Part shown: piece by piece, positions 24,699 through 35,083 of the stretch
How positions within the stretch are numbered: the first letter of the stretch is position 1
Layout of the letters: each line of letters opens with the position of its first letter
NCBI GenBank assembly: GCA_018343915.1
Contig: JABRWF010000007.1
Span: 2,666,001-2,730,000 of the forward strand
Direction: 5' to 3'
Length of the DNA: 64,000 nucleotides
Origin: Agroathelia rolfsii
Lineage: Eukaryota; Basidiomycota; Agaricomycetes; Amylocorticiales; Amylocorticiaceae
Notes under the pieces: model-generated
The model's input: only the letters and a program-made list of their open reading frames with translations
Told to the model about the DNA's origin: nothing
Databases searched by the model: none
Translations under genes and position numbers: made by a program

Positions 24699-26207
24699 TG
24701 TGAGAAAAGCGAGCCAGCCAGTAATGAGTCAAAAGCAAGATTGCATTACGCTTGTCCTTGTACTTGGACGCGGTACGCGGACAAACGAATAAAGTAGCTA
24801 CTACAAAAAATCACAGCTACATAACATGGTCACACTACATGTGACCGTGACTCCATCACTCCCATCGAGGCATGGATTGCCCATTCCAACACACCCCCTC
24901 AATCCCTGCAATCAAAACCCAAAGGAAATCCAACTAAAGAGAAAAGAAAATCCTATGTAGGTAATGTAGATGTAGGTGGAGTAGTGTATGCAATAAGAAA
25001 TGAGAATGAAGAGAAAGAAATAAAATAAAAAATGCAAGATACCACTTGCGCCCAAAAATCCAAAACAGAAATCGCGGCAGCCGTGCGCACGCGATTGGGC
25101 CCTGGCGGTTAATTCCTGCATGTGCCGGCATCCTCTGGTTGCTGGTGCTATGCCGGTCTTGCTGTGAGTATTGAGCTGAATGCAGCGGGATCCATCTTCA
25201 CGCGTTTGGCTCAATAGCCTGGGGCGTTGTGCTTGGCACCCCCTGGTGTCCGTGCTTGTCCTATGGGCATGATCCATCGTGGTGTTGTCCCATCGCTCAT
25301 CTCTGCGGCTGGGACGGTTCTCACGGCTCAATACCTCTCGGCGGCGGTGCGCACAGAATATGGTGGTGGTCATGTTTTCCCCCATTTCGTGCGGTTGACC
25401 TGACTTGCTGCCCCGGTAGCCCGACTAGAGGTCGGCGGCGCCTGACATGACGGCCGGTGGCTCGACTAGCGGTCAGCTGTGCCAACTTGACAGCTGGTGG
25501 GTGTTGCGAGTCATGGGTAATGCATGTAAGAACATGCGGCGGGTGGTGTGTGCTTATGCTAAGCCCTAGGCAAGTGTGGGGGGCACAGTCCTCCCCAACG
25601 GCGTTACTGGCGTGCGAGTTCGTGTGTGCGTGTGTGTGTGATCTTGTCCTCCGGCAAATCCCCTCCTGCTCTGCATCCACTCTGGTAGGTACGCCAAACC
25701 TAAACCTGGCAATTGCCAGTTTATTGGCGAGTTCTAGTCGCGATGGTCTTCCCGTCGCCCTCTATAGGGGACTTGTTTTCCACCGGCAGTCATTGCTGCC
25801 CAATCTCCGTGTTCCCATGAGTGATGTCTGGCCTAGAGGCCTGATGCCGGTTTGTTGGATAGTCGGTTACGGGCACGTAGAGCTCCCCAGGAGCTGTCAA
25901 AGTGAGTCCGGGGTGACGAGTGAACTCGCGGCTCGCTGCCTGGTCAGACGGCCGTTCGTCTATTGAGTGACCAGGAGAAATGCAATTTTACGTGCTGCTA
26001 CACGGATTCGTTTGTGTGAGAAAAGCGAGCCAGCCAGTAATGAGTCAAAAGCAAGATTGCATTACGCTTGTCCTTGTACTTGGACGCGGTACGCGGACAA
26101 ACGAATAAAGTAGCTACTACAAAAAATCACAGCTACATAACATGGTCACACTACATGTGACCGTGACTCCATCACTCCCATCGAGGCATGGATTGCCCAT
26201 TCCAACA
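24699..26207 (-). mobile_element. Level 4: miniature non-autonomous Copia-like LTR element (TRIM-like)
   Basis: Two 193-bp direct repeats (24699-24891 and 26015-26207) appear identical by eye. They flank about 1.12 kb lacking gag or pol. The target duplication GGAGG is at 24694-24698 and 26208-26212, and the uninterrupted site is seen in the element A 3' LTR near 48940. On the minus strand the LTR reads TGTTGG...CTCACA. A polypurine tract, GGGATTGAGGGGGTG (24892-24906 complement), directly precedes the 3' LTR and sets the orientation. Internal open frames (24912-25385, 25321-25680) show no known domain. It resembles the older solo Copia LTR around the nest, so an autonomous Copia partner probably mobilised it. 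Confidence 0.82.
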
Positions 26208-26562
26208 GGAGGCAGTGCGCGTGATATCGAAACCCTGTTCATTCAGGTAGAGGCAGAAACAAGACCTCTCAGACGTACGTAGAGCATGGAGGGCTAAGCC
26301 GCCTACTCCGAGTAAGAAATTAGTAAAGCATCTATTTGACGTGAAGGAAGCACCCAGGAAGCCTAGCACTAGAGTACCAAACGCAACCCTAACAAAGTAG
26401 AAGCTTGGCTAATACTATTACGAAGGATAGCAACAGGAGCACGTGCGCATCTGCCATAAGCCAACCTAGAAATACGTTGTAAAAAGGGGTCTTACAACCC
26501 ATCCCTCGTACCTTCAAGAGGGTTTACGTTTGTTGGTTAAGTCAAGAGCGCAAGCCTTGACA

Positions 26563-26976
26563 TTAGGTCGAAGCTTAACCTAAACCACTGTTGAGCCCCG
26601 CTCCAGTGTGCAGATCCAATTTTCTGCAAATAAGCACAAGCATAGAACATTTTACGTACTTTTCATTTGTAAGATTTAATTGGTCCTGAACTGTTTGCAG
26701 AAGTAATTGGCTAGGATCTAATACCTAGTTCAACCTGTTAAGATTTAGGCTTGGGAGTATCTGCACGTTCCAGAGAAACCTTGTGTCGTTACCTGAAGGC
26801 GCTACTGCAGGATTAGCCTGCTGCTTCTAGGGACACTCTACCAAGAGTGCAAAACTGCTTGACCAATTAAATTTCCTTTTTTTCCTTTATTATTACGTTA
26901 CCAGAGGCACTCCGCTTGGTGCCTAAAAAGTTTGAAGAAAACAAAAATCCGTGTTGAGCCTTAGCTCCACAAGTTT
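26563..26976 (+). other. Element A leader with self-priming site
   Basis: Two bases (TT) after the LTR end lies AGGTCGAAGCT (26565-26575), the exact complement of AGCTTCGACCT in the LTR at 24477-24487. No tRNA-type TGG site is present. The rest is untranslated leader before the gag ATG at 26977. Confidence 0.75.
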
Positions 26977-28490
26977 ATGAGCCAATCCCGAAAAGGAAAG
27001 GCTCCCGCACAACCCCTCGCCAAGTCCTCTGCTCGCCCTTCCGTATCTGCCCCTGCTCCCCAGCCCACATTCTCTCAACCCCCTAAGGTACCCATACCGC
27101 CAAAGCTTCCTTCCCCTCCTAAACCCACTACACCTGAAGAATCCGAAGAGGAGGAGGACGACGAAGGAGAAGAACTTAAGGAGGAATCTTACCCTTCTCC
27201 CTCTGATTATAGAGAGCCCGAACCTGCACCCGAGCCAATAGCCTCCCGAACCAGATTGCAAGTACCTACACCTGCCATCACTCCAAAAATCCGTACCCCC
27301 ATTCCTACTCCCCGAACCCGAACACCCGCTGCAACTCATCCTCCCTCTCCCACTATGTCTGCCGGATTTGAATAGTTCCTAGGTCAGATGCTGGAAATGC
27401 AGCGTCAGACTACGGAGATGATGCGTCACATGATAGAGACGCAGCGCAAACTGGTGGAGATCGCTGATTGCCTAGCACCTACACCTGTTCCTGCACCAGC
27501 ACCTGCTCCGCAGGTTGTTACAGTGGTCTCCACAAAGGAAAGAGGCAAGGAGCCTTCTAAGTTCACGGGAGACCGCGAAAAATACAAGGATTTTATCCTG
27601 GGATTCGAAAACTACCTCGGGCTAAATCCTACCTTGTATAGCTTAGACCGCAACAAGGGCAGACTGCTCATATCTTTGTTAGAAGGAGGTCCAAGGAGAT
27701 GGTCAGAGAAGTGGTCTGACATGATCAAAGAGGAGGAGGAAGGAGAAGTCAAGAAGGAATCTCCTTTTGTTTTCAACGACTTCTACAAGGCCTTTCGAGG
27801 TCTTTACGGATCATGGGATTACAAGAGGTCAGCTTTGGACAAGATGAAGAATCTAAAGCAGGGGTCACGCAGTACCCAAGATTACATCACCAACTTCTGG
27901 TCGACTGCTCAACAGACGGACCTGTCTAAGGAGGATTGGTATGTACGGTTCTTGGATGGGTTAAACCCCAAGATCCGCAATGTACTTGGTGGATGGGACC
28001 AGACCAATCTAGAAACGGTCCAGAAAGCAATGGATGCAGCACTTCATGCTGAACAAGGACTACGCTCTGCAGGATTATGGCAGGACACATGGAAACCTCG
28101 GGTCCCTGTAGCTGGGTCGGCTATAAACCCTATCACAATCAACGCGGCTCAAGTCGCTATGCCTTCGACCAGTCAACCCTCCTTTCAGGGAAGACCATTG
28201 TTCCCGCCTAGGGATTGGTCAAAAGCTCAGTGTTTCCATTGTGGCCAATTAGGTCATCCTAAGCGCCGTTGCCCCCTCCTTGGGTACAAACCTCGTCCAT
28301 TTGCTCCCGCTGGACAAGCATCCATATCCGCCTCCGTCCAACCAGCGGCTGTATCAATACCCCCCCCCCCGCCATTGCTCCGCCCTCCGCGAGTCCACCT
28401 GTGTATACGGTTCCGGACCATGTAATGCAAATCATGGAGGAACAAGCGGCTGCGATTGCTGCCCTGAAGGACCAAATGGGTTTTTCTTAG
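26977..28490 (+). pseudogene. gag: Element A gag (broken)
   Basis: Capsid-nucleocapsid polyprotein. The ATG at 26977 opens a Pro/Ser/Glu-rich N-terminus (MSQSRKGKAPAQP). A TAG at 27373-27375 replaces what is probably a Gln codon. The capsid follows from 27388 (KFTGDREKYKDFILGFENYL, FYKAFRGLYGSWDYKRSALD, STQDYITNFWSTAQ). The zinc knuckle CFHCGQLGHPKRRC (CX2CX4HX4C) lies near 28230-28275. A run of 11 C (28360-28370) shifts the frame; the gag C-terminus resumes one frame over as MQIMEEQAAAIAALKDQMGFS and stops at 28488-28490. At least two disabling changes mean it is not functional. Confidence 0.85.
28478..28484 (+). promoter_or_regulatory. -1 ribosomal frameshift heptamer, element A
   Basis: G GGT TTT in the gag frame, two codons before the gag stop. 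A -1 slip enters the pol frame (FFLGSAERAIQTDQYVQNR), which is open from here into the protease. The same heptamer sits at the gag ends of B1, B2 and D. Confidence 0.75.
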
Positions 28491-31400
28491 GGTCAGCTGA
28501 AAGGGCTATTCAGACTGACCAATATGTCCAGAACAGACTTTCCTCTCTTTCTACCTGTAATAATATTTCTGTCTCTTCTTCTTCTTATTTCTCCCTTGCC
28601 GGTGCGAATGGACAGTACCTCAAGGTTCCTATCATGTTCCATGGACCTTTTAGAAATTTTTCTACTTTTGCTATGATCGATTCTGGTGCTTCCTCTTCTT
28701 TTGTAAATTATAGATACGTAGAAAAACACAAAATACCCACAAAAAAATTACCCCGCCCTATTCCCCTGTATAACATTGATAATTCCGCAAATTAGATAGG
28801 AAAGATTGAATCCGTTGCAATCCTGGATACCACAATCGGCTCCAAAAGAAAATACCTCCCGCTCTGTGTTGTTGACATCGGACAAGAAGACGTGATTCTG
28901 GGAATCGACTGGCTATGCCTCGAAAATCCTGTGATTGACTGGAAATCTGCTGAAGTTACATTCCTACCTGAAAAAGAAGTTGTTCAAGCCACCACTACCA
29001 TGCTGCCCGGATACGAAGACTTTGCCGATGTTTTCTCCGAGGAAGAAGCGAGTAGATTACCTAGCCACAAGCCGTCAGACTATAAAATCGAGTTGCTTGA
29101 TGAAACCAAGCTTAGACGAGGGCGTGTATACCCCCTCAGTAGCAATGAAACTGATGCACTCAATGAATGGATTGACGATAACCTGGCTAAGGGATATATT
29201 CGCAAATCCGAAAGTGAATTCGCCGCTCCGATGTTCTTTGTACCTAAGAAGAATGGGAAACTTCGCCCTGTCCAGGACTATCGGGCCCTCAATGAGTAGA
29301 CGGTCAAAAACGCCTATCCTCTTCCCTTAATCTCTGAGATCGTCGAACACATGACCAGGTTCCGTTGGTTCACTAAAATCGACTTACAAGCAGGATTCAA
29401 TAACATTCGGATCAGAGAAGGAGATGAGCGCAAGGCAGCCTTCATTACGTCACGAGGTCTCTTTGAACCCTTGGTTATGCCCTTTAGTCTCTGCAATGCC
29501 CCCTCTTCCATGCAAGCCCTGATGGACGACATCCTTTTATGCTTGGTCCAATTGGGGTTTGTCAGGGTCTATATTGATGACGTCATTATTGGGGCCGAGA
29601 CCAAGGAGAAGCTACGAGAAATCACCTGGGAAGTTCTTTCCATCTTAAGGGAACATAACCTTTATGGAAATCTGGATAAATTCGAAGTAGAAAAACCCGA
29701 GGTTAACATTCTTGGCTTCATTGTCTCCCACCGTCAAGTTTGCATGGATCCAGAGAAGGTCAAACCAATCCTAGACTGGCCCACTCCCAAGAATGTCAAG
29801 GAGGTTTGCAAATTCCGAGGTTTAGCCAACTACTATCGACGATTCATCCGTGACTTTGGAAAGATTTGCAAGCCACTGGACCGCCTTACAGGGAAGGTTG
29901 ACTGGACTTGGGGTTCTGAAGAGCAGGAGAGTTTTGACAATCTCAAGAAAGCTTTTAGCACTGCTCCTGTGCTACGCTCCTACGATTAAAGGGCCTCAAC
30001 CCGAGTCGAAATGGACGCCTCCTCCTACGCCACTGGTGCAGTTCTTAGTCAGAAGGACGAATCTGGTGCCTAGCATCCCATCGCCTTCTTATCCCAGTCC
30101 ATGAACGATGCAGAAAGAAATTATGACATCTGGGACAAGGAAATGCTTAGGGTGATTTGTGCATTAGATCATTGGCGTCATCTGCTCCAGGGACTACCTG
30201 AACCATTCGAAATCTGGACGGACCACAAAAACCTGGAGTACTGGACCACAGCTCGTAACCTCACCCGTCGGCAAGCTTGCTGGTCCCTCTTCCTGGCAGA
30301 CTTCAACTTCCGCATCCATTATCAGAAGGGAGCTGAAAATGGCAAAGCAGATGCACTATCTCGACGACCGGATCTTCAGGTTTCGGATGCCAAGGATAAC
30401 CACGATGTAATCTTGCTCGATCCAAAGTTGTTCCGGATAAATGCTGCCCGACGAGGTCACGTCCTTATGGAAGGAGAATCTGAGTTACTCAAAAAAATCC
30501 AGAATGCTTCTCCTGAAGCAGAGGTTGCAGAAGCGTTACGACTAGTCAAGGATCTAGGACCCGTAAAACTTCAGAAGGGTCTAGAGGAATAGAACCAAGA
30601 AAATGGAGTTATTCTTCGACAAGGCAGAGTCTATGTACCCGCAGACAGGGAAATACGTACCCAAATCATCTCAATGTACCATGACAGTTTACTCAGCGGT
30701 CACCCGGGTCAGCACAAAACCTTGGAATTGGTATCATGCAACTACTGGTGGCCTGGTATGACTAAGGCTGTGAATGAGTATGTAGAAACCTGCCAGATTT
30801 GCCTCCAAAACAAGTCTTCCCGATTGCCTGCCTTCAGCCCCCTTGAACCCCTTCCTACACCTACAAGACCTTGGGATCACATCACAATGGACATGATAGT
30901 CAAGCTACCAGATTCTCAAGGATACGATAGTATACTCGTCATAGTTGACTGTTTTTCCAAGATGACCCATGTAATCCCAACCACGGAAAAGATCAATGCA
31001 ATTGGAACCGCAGAGTTACTCTGGTCTCAGGTATTCAAGCTTCATGGACTACCATCAAGAATAACCTCTGACAGGGGTCCTCAGTTCGCTAGCAAGGTCA
31101 TGAGGGAAGTGCACAAGCGTCTCGGAATCACAACCGCCATGTCCACAGCCTACCATCCACAAACCGATGGCCAATCCAAACGAGTTAACCAGGAACTTGA
31201 AGTATATCTAAGGTTCTTTGTGTCACATCGCCAAGATGACTGGGCAAGACTTCTTCCTTCAGCCGAATTCGCTCTAAATAACTGACAACACTCCGCTACC
31301 AAGATGTCACCCTTTAGAATGAATTACGGTTTTGATCCACGCATGGATTTCTCACTTGAAGGAATCTTTGAAGCACCTGCAGTAGAAGATTGGTTACATG

Positions 31401-31886
31401 TGATATCAGATGCTCAAGCCGATGCCCAAGCCGCTCTTAACCTGGCTGCAGAAAAGATGAAGGAGTCCTATGACAAGCATGTGCGGGAATCCCCCCAATG
31501 GAAAAAGGGTGACAAGGTTTGGCTGTCCACAGAAAACCTGAAAACTTCTCAGCCAACAAGGAAATTATCTGCCAAATTTGCGGGTCCCTACAAGATCTTA
31601 GAAAGGATAGGTCCTCTTGCATACCGACTAAAGATTCCCCGAACATGGTCTATTCATGATGTCTTCCACGTTTCCCTCCTATCAGCTCACAAGCCATCCG
31701 AACGAGATCAGCCTCCTCCAGAACCTATAGAAGTTGAGGGAGAAGAAGAATGGGAGGTTGCCAAAATCAAGGATTCCAGAATCTTGGGAAGACCCAAACG
31801 ACTCGAGTACCTTGTCAGCTGGAAAGATGCGCTGGGAGAAGACAACTGGGAACCTGCAGATAATCTAACACATACCAAGGCTAGGA
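28485..31886 (+). pseudogene. pol: Element A pol: protease-RT-RNase H-integrase, broken, cut by B1
   Basis: The order is that of Ty3/Gypsy. Protease: FAMIDSGASSSF (catalytic DSG). RT: GYIRKSESEFAAPMFFVPKK, then IDLQAGFNNIRIREGDERKA and VYIDDVIIGAE (YIDD catalytic). Tether and RNase H: FRGLANYYRRFIRDF, MDASSYATGAV, and [10 protein letters not shown]. Integrase: zinc finger HPGQHKTLELVSCNYWWPGM with CQICLQNK, then catalytic Asp in MDMIVKLPDSQGYDS and SDRGPQFASK, and Glu in SKRVNQELEVYLR. The chromodomain start (LEYLVSWKDALGEDNWEPAD) is cut at 31886 by B1. Stops lie at about 28793, 29297, 29987, 30071, 30590 and 31284. Several match C-to-T or G-to-A changes of Gln, Trp or Arg codons when compared with sister elements. 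Confidence 0.9.
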
Positions 31887-32725
31887 TGTCAAGGGTCTAC
31901 TCCTTGACTATATTACATTGGGCGTAGAGGGCCTACTAGTAACACAACCAAACAATAGGCACTCTTAACACTATGACTAAGTACCTAAGAAGATAAGTTT
32001 TCCCACAGATATGCAAGTCCCTTATCTATTGGGGCGCGCTGGGTACTCTGCTTAAGTTCTTACGATGTTCTCCTTATGAATGTCATACATGCTTATGAGG
32101 GGATTTACACTGCCTCCAAATATAAGAGAGAGAGAGAGAGAGAAAATGCTAAGACGGGAGGCCTAGGCCTAAGGAATATACCCTGAAGGCAAAGTTGTTT
32201 ATTAGTAATCATTTATGGAATACAAAACCTTTACTTGCCTGAAGGCGAAGAGGTTGAAGCTGAGCTCTTCAGGACAAGTTACATGCGTTATTTATACTAC
32301 TATTGAAGGGTCCGTGCGCAGCCTTAATAGTCTGTGCGCAGAGGGAAATAGAAGCGTAAATGTGGCAATGCAGGGAAAGAGTTTTTACCCTAACTCCACC
32401 AGGCATCCGTGTGGAGATCCGTTTCCGGACCGATACCGGTAATCGTTAGGAATTGTTCAGGGAAGGAAGGCTGTGTTCCTAGGCTGTGCGTGATGGTGAA
32501 AATAGAAGTACGCACAGCCCCAAGATTACTCCTGTGACGTGCGGCTTGGAACACGTGAGGGCCAATCACATGACCACTTACACTGCCCACAGTCCATGCC
32601 CTAAAGGGTAATTCTTATAAGAGAAATAAAGGAAAAGGAAAGAAAATGCAATAACTAATTAAATAATAGTCCAAATAATACAAGAAAATAACCGAAAAAT
32701 CGGCGAAAATTCCCTTCTCATGATA
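31887..32725 (-). repeat. 3' LTR of B1
   Basis: On the minus strand it should start TGTCATGAG but reads TATCATGAG, one transition in the terminal TG. It ends CTTGACA. The polypurine tract GGAAGGGGGTAAT (complement of about 32725-32737) precedes it. An AG dinucleotide repeat near 32126-32145 is the CT-rich part of U5. Confidence 0.88.
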
Positions 32726-32736
32726 TTACCCCCTTC

Positions 32737-33766
32737 CTAGGGGGATTTCCTCCGGAACATCCCAAGTTCCCATGTACCACCAATCTTCTCCGTAGCTTCT
32801 GTAAAGTTTTCTATTGGTCGGAATAGTAAATCCACAAAGACTGCAGCCGACAGGCGTTTAGGTGCTTTGGGATTTTTCTTATGGAAATCCTTAATGAGTC
32901 GTGGTGCGTTGGTGATGTTAGCTTCTTTTTCCCACGAGTCTTCACCGGGATATCCTTTCCATTCGACCAGGTATTCCAACTTCTTTGTTCTTGGGCTCAA
33001 CCAACTATCTTTGATGCGTAGGACTTCGTGTTTTTCTTCTCCCTCGACTTTCACTACTTCTGGGATTGGGGCGAGCGGTCTTGATTCCACCTGGACATGC
33101 AGTTTAATTAAGGATACGTGGAAAACGTCGTGGATAGTCCATCTCTTTGGAATGGCGAGCCGAACTGCTCGATTTCCTATGAGTTCAGTGATTCTGTAAG
33201 GACCTATCCATTTAGCCGAGAGCTTTTTTGAGGGTTGGGCCAACTTAATGTTTTCCATGCTGAGCCAAACTTTGTTGCCGACCGCGTATTTTGGCACTTC
33301 TGTAGCGTGTTTGTCGAAGAAATATTTTATGCGGTTAGCCGCGTGATCAAGTGCTGCTTTGGCATCTTCTTGGAGTTCCTTGACCTTTTCCGTCCAGACT
33401 TGTGCTCCTTCCATGTTTGGAATCCCTGCCATTGTCAGGTTCATTCGTGGGGAGAATCCATAATTCATTTCGAAGGGAGAGGTTCCTGTTGATGCTTGCT
33501 GCCGATTGTTGAGTGCGAATTCAGCTAGTGATAGAAGGCCAGCCCAGTTGTCTTGTTGGTGGGAGACATAGTTGCGTAGATAGACCTCGACTTCCTGATT
33601 GAGACGTTTGGTCTGCCCATCGGACTGTGGGTGGTAAGCGGTGGACAAGGAAGTTTTAATGTCTAGGCACTTATGGATTTCCCGCATTACTTTCCCAGCA
33701 AATTGTGGTCCTCGGTCTGAAGTCCATTGGCAGGGTAGGCCGTGTAGCCGGAAAATGTGTGTTAGA
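32737..33766 (-). pseudogene. pol: B1 pol, C-terminal part: integrase end and chromodomain
   Basis: A 3' piece of B1 pol separated from the rest by B2. It reads THIFRLHGLP then TSDRGPQFAGK (second catalytic Asp), TAYHPQSDGQTKRLNQEVEV (catalytic Glu), PFEMNYGFSPRMNL, a GPY-type motif KWIGPYRITELIGNRAVRL, and a chromodomain (LEYLVEWKGYPGEDSWEKEA). It ends GMFRRKSP. The piece itself is open. The upstream half continues at 41823 on the other side of B2. The chromodomain in this group directs integration to marked chromatin. Confidence 0.88.
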
Positions 33767-33771
33767 TAAAG

Positions 33772-34611
33772 TGTCATGAGAAGGGAATTTTCGCCGATTT
33801 TTCGGCTATTTTCTTGTATTATTTGGACAATTATTTATTTAGTTATTGCATTTTCTTTTCTTTTCCTTTATTTCTCTTATAAAAATTACCCTTTAGGGCG
33901 TGGACTGTGGGCAGTGCAGTGGTCATGTGATTGGCCCTCACGTGTACCAAGCCGCACGTCACAGGAGTAATCTCGGGGCTGTGCATACTTCTATTTTCAC
34001 CATCGCGCATAGCCTAGGAACACAGACTTCCTTCCCTGATCAATTCCTAATGGTTACCGGTACCAGTCCGGAAACGGATCTCCACACGGATGCCCGGTGG
34101 AGTTAGGTTAAAAGATCTTCCCTTGCATTGCCACAACTATACTTCTATTTCCGTCTGCGCACAGACCAACAAGGCTGCACACGGACCCTTCTATAGTAGT
34201 ATAAATAGTGCATGTAACTTGTCCTGAAGAGCTTAGCTTCGACCTCTTCACCTTCAGGCAAGTAATCCAAAGTTTGTACCCATTAAAATAGATTGCTAAT
34301 ACACTTCGCCTTCAGGGTTTACTTTTGGCCTAGAGCCAGGTTCTTAGCATCTCCCCCTCTCCCCCTCTTTCTCTCTCTCTCAATAGGAGGCGGTGTAAAT
34401 CCCCTCATAAGTGTGTGAATCCATAAGAGCATCGTAAGAAGAAAGCAGAGTACCCGGCGCACCCTCAATAGATAAAGGGATTGCGTATCTGTGGGAAAAC
34501 TTCCTTTCTTAGGTACTTAGTCTTAGTGTTAAGAAGGCCTATTGTTTTGGTTGTGTCACAAGTAGGCTCTCCATGCCCAACGTAACATAGTCAAGGAGTA
34601 GACCCTTGACA
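33772..34611 (+). repeat. 5' LTR of B2
   Basis: Starts TGTCATGAGAAGGG and ends CCCTTGACA. TATAAATA starts at 34200 and AGCTTCGACCT lies at 34235-34245. A dyad ACTTGTCCTGAAG (34217-34229) / CTTCAGGCAAGT (34252-34263), with one bulged base, encloses the 11-mer. Confidence 0.9.
34258..34315 (+). other. Candidate 58-nt GC-AG intron in LTR B
   Basis: Donor CAG/GCAAGT, branch-like TGCTAAT (34294-34300) and acceptor TTCAG/G occupy the same place as the candidate introns of LTRs A and D. Confidence 0.45.
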
Positions 34612-35083
34612 TTAGGTCGAAGCTACTAGTTCCCTCGGACTTCCACGGTCTGAGAAGGCAAGAGTGACAATCTTGCACAAAGAGCATATTCTCACCTTTC
34701 TATTATGTACATATTCTGAGTGCATAAGAACCAAACTACCTCGGAAAGCAATTGTGTGTGGCCCTCCAAAGCCCATTTACAACTCCGCTTAGACAGGAAT
34801 AGCGTGTACGTTCCACGCGATTTCTTGGCTGTATCCGAAGCGCACTATAAGCCTCACACGCTTAGCGTTCTAGGAGTCCTCATTGGGGATCAAGGTTTAT
34901 TGGTTCTAAGTGCAAGTGGCATCTTTTCCACCCTCCCCTGCCATTACATATTTGCATGATTATTGTGTGATTACTATACGGGCAAGCTCTAGCCCCTGCC
35001 AAAGAAGAAAAATCCTGTCATTTGCATTTAGAAACCGGTACGACCACTGGTGATGAAGAAGAACGCACATCTTTGCTCTGTGA
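34612..35083 (+). other. B2 leader with self-priming site
   Basis: AGGTCGAAGCT (34614-34624), two bases after the LTR, is the exact complement of the LTR 11-mer at 34235-34245; the match extends to 12 with the next base. The remainder is leader up to the gag ATG at 35084. Confidence 0.75.

Larger units (their letters stand above)
24037..26562 (+). repeat. 5' LTR of element A, interrupted by a miniature Copia element
   Basis: It starts TGTTATGAGTTGGAC and ends GCCTTGACA. TATAAATA is at 24441 and the 11-mer AGCTTCGACCT at 24477-24487. Against the 3' LTR I count about 30 differences by eye; all are transitions and there is no length change. Confidence 0.9.

Noticed and set aside
24912..25966. 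Open frames inside the miniature Copia element as genes
   Set aside because: They overlap on both strands, are rich in low-complexity or membrane-like runs, and match no Gag or Pol motif.
26563..26600. A tRNA primer-binding site after LTR A
   Set aside because: There is no TGG start. The conserved 11-mer matches the element's own LTR instead.
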